NCBI GenBank assembly: GCA_022575985.1
Contig: JAKSXM010000142.1
Location: 2,976,001-3,040,000, forward strand
Direction of reading: 5' to 3'
DNA length: 64,000 nt
Origin: Anagrus nilaparvatae
Lineage: Eukaryota; Arthropoda; Insecta; Hymenoptera; Mymaridae
A program made the position numbers and the translations under genes. This document shows, piece by piece, positions 59,594 to 64,000 of this stretch; within the stretch, counting starts at the first letter, position 1; the number at the start of each line of letters is the position of its first letter. Below the pieces are notes generated by a model. It did no database searches. It was given only the letters and a program-made list of their open reading frames with translations, and was not told the DNA's origin.

Positions 59594-59678
59594 AAAGTGT
59601 TATTTATTTTAAAATCTAATTTATAATAAAAAGTTAATATTAACATTAAAAAAAAAAAACAAGATTGAAAATATAAAA

Positions 59679-60670
59679 ATGTTAAAATTATTTTTGGTAA
59701 GCAAATATCATTATTTATGAAAAAAATAATATTTATATAAAATATAAACAATTTTTTTGGGATGTATTTTTATAAAATGATATTTGGTATTTTTGTAATA
59801 TGCATTTTTCGTGGCTTGAATATATTAAATAGTCTAGTATTCATTTTAGTTGAAGTTGAAAAAACTTAAAAAATATTTCAATGTTTATAAATTTTATTAA
59901 TTTTTCATGCCATTTTCGTTTGATCTATTCAAATTAAATTTTTTTTATATTTTTTGTTATTAATTTTTATACATAAATTTTGGCCAATTAATATCGTGTA
60001 TATTTTTTAAAATTGTGTAATAGCGTTAGGTTTCAAACTTTTAAATTTTGTACTGGCAAAAAGTTTTACAGGCTAAAAAAAATTACTCTAAAAGTATAGC
60101 AAAAATCACAATTCAAATTTTAATTTTGTTAAAACTTTTTAAAAACATTCAGGCTTACGTTTTTTTGGATTTATTTGAAAAATTGTTAAGAAAATTTTGA
60201 TTAAAAATAAATAATTTTTGTCTTCTATTTTTCAGTTTACATTATTAGTAATAGGCATTAGTGCAATAAGTATTAATGCTTCTCCAATAACTGAAAATGG
60301 ATCAGAGAAAGTTGATGACAAAGAAAATAATGAAGAACATGTTTCTGAGGAAAATGTTGTTGCCGCTGAAAATAGTGACGAATTAGACAGAGAAGGTAAA
60401 ACAGCAGGAATTGCCTTGGGAGTTTTGGGCGGAGTTTTAGGTGGTATCGCTGGAGGATTAAGCTATGGAAATGGGTACTATGGATATGGATATGGTTATC
60501 CCGGTTACAGACCAGGATTCGGTCATGGTTATTACGGACATAGATATGGACATGGAAGTGGTTACTATGGACATGGATATGGACATGGTAATTATGAGCC
60601 TGGGTATGGATACGATCGTTATGGATCTGATTATGGATACGGTTATGATTATGAATATGCACCTTATTAA
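59679..60670 (+). CDS. Secreted Gly/Tyr/His-rich protein with acidic pro-region (150 aa, two exons)
   Basis: Exon 1 (59679-59696) encodes MLKLFL before GTAAGC. Exon 2 (60236-60670) continues in phase 0 with FTLLVIGISAISINA, giving a signal peptide ending near NA-SP. The next ~40 residues are strongly acidic (VDDKENNEEHVSEENV). Then a glycine-zipper-like hydrophobic segment AGIALGVLGGVLGGIAGG, then a Gly/Tyr/His-rich C-terminus (YYGYGYGYPGYRPGF, YYGHGYGHG, ending YDYEYAPY). The layout of signal, acidic propeptide and Gly/aromatic body suits a secreted structural protein or a precursor processed near LDREGK. No named family is recognised. It shares gene structure and signal sequence style with the 62793-63311 gene, so the two may be diverged paralogues. 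Confidence 0.9.
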
Positions 60671-60747
60671 TGAAATATTAATTTAATTTATATTATGTAA
60701 TGATTAAATGTACTATAAAAAATAATGATTTGTTAATTTTATACTTG

Positions 60748-60753
60748 AATAAA
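60748..60753 (+). terminator. Poly(A) signal of the Gly/Tyr/His-rich gene
   Basis: AATAAA 78 bp after the stop at 60668-60670; a second occurs about 12 bp later. Confidence 0.65.
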
Positions 60754-62204
60754 AAGAAAAATAAACTTTTTGTAATAGTCTAAGGCTCTGTTTGATTTGT
60801 ATTCTAGCTTTCAAATATTATTTTTAAGTCTAATATTTTATTAGCTATTTAAACATACCACAATATTTTTAAGATGGAATAATAAACTATTTTTGGTGCA
60901 AAAATTTAGAAAAGATTTATTAATTATTAAGAATTTTCCTAAAAATAAAAGTTTTTCTCAGTTTATCTTCAAAAATCGAATAAAGATAACTACAGCAATA
61001 TCTGCAAATTGGTGGTTCTTCTAAAATTTGATCGGAGCAACGTCGGTTTCCATATTTAAAATTGATTTAATTAATTAGTAAAAGACTTGCTGGAACTGGA
61101 ATGTTGCAACTTTAATTTTGTTTAAATTGCTTTTTTTGTGGCTTTGAGAAATGGCGCATTTAGAGTAACCTTATGGGCAATAACGTACTTTTTGTAAAAC
61201 AAAGTGCCTTCTCTTTTTCAAATCTTCAGCTCGCATTTAGTACTATTGCGTAGTTTGACTAGATATTATACAAAAAGCGAAGTTTTCCTAAACTTCAGAA
61301 AGAATAAAAATTTACTGCAAATTTTGTAAAAACAGAAAAATAATGAAATTTTAGTATAGTACTAAAAGTTTTGATCGAATAACTCGTACTAAAAAAGAAA
61401 AAAAAACTTACCTGAAAAAAATTCATTAATTTTAAGCCACTTTGCAAACGTTGGTAACTCCAAAACAAATTAACCAATGTTGTGTAAGGTTTTAATTTAA
61501 AGTTTATCAAAAATCAAGATGGATTTCTTTTTTGACTTGTGGAATATTTTGGGTTTTATGAAGCTTAAAGCACCATAGTTTACACATAATGAAGTATTTC
61601 TACTGCTTGGAAAAATGTAAATTACGAGTATATTTTATCATGGAACATGTTTATAGGGTGGGTGATTTTCAAAATCAAGGGAAGAGGGAGGGGGGAGTAA
61701 AAAATGGTTAAATCCGGGTTTAAGGACTGTTAAAATAAGAAAACTTAAACAACTATAAAAAAGTAATAATAACAAATTATAAAATTAGCAAATCGTAATT
61801 TTATTACGTTTCATTTACGTAATGCACCCAGCACTATAGCTGTGCATGCACTTCAGTTTTATTTAAACAAACTCTTTATAAGTTTTTAATGAAATTTTAT
61901 GTTTATTATTTTGAACAAAAGCAATGCTCTTTAATTAGTGTTTTGGCGCTTTCATGACGATTATCCTAAAATATTTATTATTTATAAACGAAAGTTATGG
62001 AGCCATAGAGCTTCGTAAAAGCCAAAATATTGAGTAAATCAATCAAGGAAAAAATATGTCCATTTTGATTGTTTATAAACTTTAATTCAAGATCTTCTAC
62101 CTTGCAATTGTACAATTTCTGTTAATGTTACTGTAATAAAATGGGATAAATTTGACTGTTTTACTTATCTGACTCAGGATGACTCATACTTAATAAATTA
62201 TGTA
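60754..62204. other. Intergenic region
   Basis: No supported gene. A G-rich patch at about 61640-61710 after CATGGAACATGTTTATAGGG belongs to the dispersed family also seen near 16224 and 31040. Confidence 0.4.
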
Positions 62205-62629
62205 CACTGTAAAAAGTAACTTTCTTATATTAACAAAAAAATTCGAAAATTTTCGAAACATTAGTAAATTTTCGAAAAAATTTGTAAATATTCGAAAAAA
62301 ATTGTAAATTTACTAAATTTAGTATATTAACAAAAAATTCTAGTGTTCTCGATTTTTTTTGTGAATTCGCAAGAAAAATTGATAATTTACAATTTTTTTT
62401 CGAAAATTTTCAAAAAATAGTTGTAAATTTCCGAAAAATAGTTGTGAGTTTACAACTTTTTTCGTAAAATCACAAAAAAAATTGAGAATTCTCGAATTTT
62501 TCGATAATATACTAAATTTAGTAAATTTACGATTTTTATCGAATATTTACAAAATTTTTTGAAAATTCACGAATTTTTCGAAAAAATTATATTTTTTTTG
62601 TAAATCTAAGAAAGTTACTTTTTACAGTG
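62205..62629. mobile_element. Fully palindromic MITE, copy 2 (425 bp, TA duplication)
   Basis: Same ends (CACTGTAAAAAGTAACT and inverse), same internal TTCGAAAAA words and nearly the same length as the 28803-29228 copy, flanked by TA at 62203-62204 and 62630-62631. It inserted about 90 bp upstream of the TATA box of the last gene. Confidence 0.88.
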
Positions 62630-62721
62630 TATGAAAAAAAATTTCCATAATTTTAATAAACAATATTTAATTATACAGTAACAAATATTTATTAAAGAAA
62701 TTTAAGATAAAAGATAATAAA

Positions 62722-62756
62722 TATAAGAGTTAATTTAGAAAGTTTTATTAGTTCAC
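62722..62756 (+). promoter_or_regulatory. Core promoter of the small acidic secreted protein gene
   Basis: TATAAGAG at 62722-62729 and a TTCACA initiator-like word at about 62752, roughly 30 bp apart; the ATG is at 62793. Confidence 0.5.
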
Positions 62757-62792
62757 ATACGTTTAAGGAAGTAGCATCAAAAAAAAAAAAAA

Positions 62793-62843
62793 ATGTTCAA
62801 ATTATTTTTTGTAAGTTGTCTTATTTATTAATTTATTTATTTT

Positions 62844-62899
<56 letters not shown>

Positions 62900-63311
62900 T
62901 TATATTTATATTAATTCAAATGCAAATATTATTTCAAATTTAATTTTAAAAAAACCATACTTTTACTATTTTAATCGCAATAATTAAAGAAATAATAATT
63001 TTTTTTATTCAAAGGTAACATTTTTAATATTTGGCATATTTGCCATAAATCTTAAAGCTGAAGAAGAATTAGAAAATCTTGTAAATACAGAAAATGATGA
63101 AAGACAAGAAAAACATAATGTAATGGTATTAAATATTTTGGATGGAATTATACATTCATTAGGACATAGTTCTGGTTATGGATATAATCCTAATGCAGAA
63201 CATGGACATAGATTTGTTCCTGAAGATAATTTAAATCCACAATCAGGAAATGGTCCATATGTTTCAGCTAAACCATATGCATCATCTAAACCTTCAAAAC
63301 ATTTTAATTAA
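62793..63311 (+). CDS. Small secreted acidic, Ser/Tyr/His-containing protein (104 aa, two exons)
   Basis: Exon 1 (62793-62810) encodes MFKLFF before GTAAGT. Exon 2 (63015-63311) continues in phase 0 with VTFLIFGIFAINLKA, a signal peptide. An acidic segment follows (EEELENLVNTENDERQEK), then VMVLNILDGIIHSLGHSSGY and GYNPNAEHGHRF, and a C-terminus with VSAKPYASSKPSKHFN. The signal, the acidic segment and the mini-exon match the gene at 59679-60670, but the Gly/Tyr repeat body is almost absent, so it may be a shortened or diverged paralogue. No family is recognised. AATAAA lies at 63377. Confidence 0.88.
62849..62897. repeat. (TG)n microsatellite in the intron of the last gene
   Basis: About 24 uninterrupted TG units within the 204-bp intron, close to its donor site. 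Confidence 0.95.
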
Positions 63312-63376
63312 ATCATATTTTTTATTAGTTTTTAATTAAATTTTTTATTACGTGTTATTGTAACAACAGTTGTGCA

Positions 63377-63382
63377 AATAAA
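63377..63382 (+). terminator. Poly(A) signal of the small acidic protein gene
   Basis: AATAAA 66 bp after the stop at 63309-63311. Confidence 0.65.
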
Positions 63383-64000
63383 GTTCAATTTACTTAAATT
63401 CGTGTTTTTAATTTCCTTGTTACTAATAAATTCACTATCCAAATTTTTAATAACAATTTTTTTTTTTATAGCAAACGAATATTTTTTATAGTGTATCAAA
63501 TGCGTGAAATCTTTGGTACTAGCGTGATTACTAGCATTCGCCCATAGTGCTTTTGTGATTCATTATGTGATACTAGTATATGGTTCCTCCGGGCTACAGT
63601 TTCAAAAGTTAGACGCGTTTAATTTTTAATATACTAAATATTAGGAGTTACCCGAAAATTCAGATTTTTATTCAGATAGAGATGTGTATGATCAGTTTCA
63701 TATTTCGGGTAACCGCACATTATTTTAATATTATACATTATTTTAATTATAAATAAAAATACGGTTAGCAGAAACTTGAATTATCCCGTTTGTCACAACC
63801 AAAAATCATAAAAAATATGAATTTAATGAATCAAGATCCTCAATTTTTATTTAAATCTTAATCAGGGCCGATTAAACACTTGGGGGGCATGTAGGCAGAA
63901 AGCTTTAGGGCCTAGTAAGGCGAGGGAAAATGACAAAAACTTAATTTTCTAATTTTCATCAAATTTTTTTTTTTTGTTATATGATACAATATAGATTTAC
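63383..64000. other. Right edge, non-coding
   Basis: It contains a short inverted pair (GAGTTACCCGAAA near 63651 and TTTCGGGTAAC near 63703) and a GC-richer patch at 63865-63930 that may be repeat-derived. No gene. Confidence 0.4.

Noticed and set aside
60273..60686. His/Asn-rich minus frame and Met/Asp-rich plus frame
   Set aside because: Shadows of the Gly/Tyr/His-rich gene.
1..64000. tRNA and rRNA genes
   Set aside because: I looked for B-box words (GGTTCRANYCC) and rRNA-like GC-rich blocks and saw none I could support; a tRNAscan-SE/Rfam run would settle it.

Overview
The window looks like a stretch of an insect nuclear genome. It is very AT-rich. Its genes have GT-AG introns, TATA boxes, arthropod-type initiators (TCAGT-like) and AATAAA signals, and it is crowded with short non-autonomous DNA transposons, satellites and palindromes. 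Two DM4/DM12-family genes, a family I know from insects, support this. I cannot name the order or species. All gene models were assembled by hand from exons flanked by AG/GT with matching phases, so spans include introns and the exons are listed in each entry.

Layout: (1) 1-1474 is the 3' end of an unrecognised + strand gene, converging on gene DM4-A. (2) 1837-11069 (-) is DM4-A, five exons and 191 aa. Its introns hold a TA-flanked MITE, a ~310-bp repeat, a 73-bp satellite carrying a nested MITE, and a Helitron-like element. (3) 11-18 kb is non-coding, with three copies of a promoter-like module, a hairpin cluster and an RPA70-like fragment. (4) 18306-20552 (+) is a complete secreted alpha-carbonic anhydrase with an Asn/Gln/Pro-rich N-terminal extension and a Gly/His/Gln repeat tail. 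(5) 20.7-32.5 kb is transposon-derived, with perfect palindromes and a 1.4-kb element with an 8-bp target duplication. (6) about 32578-39041 (+) is DM4-B, with the same intron phases as DM4-A; a large minisatellite lies in its last intron. (7) 39-50 kb is mostly repeats, with two more module copies and two weak exon candidates. (8) 50661-63311 (+) is a run of four two-exon genes for small secreted low-complexity proteins: Gly/His-rich, Asn/Arg/Pro/Gly-rich, Gly/Tyr/His-rich and a short acidic one. In each, a phase-0 intron splits the signal peptide after 5 or 6 codons.

The secreted repeat proteins, the repeat-tailed carbonic anhydrase and the DM4 proteins all enter the secretory pathway. Cuticle, silk, glue, saliva or eggshell are possible destinations, but this is inference. 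The two most interesting observations are the carbonic anhydrase fused to low-complexity arms, and a 19-bp element placed exactly 11 bp before a TATA box in six of seven copies. That spacing resembles a U6-type RNA polymerase III promoter, and no coding gene follows any copy.
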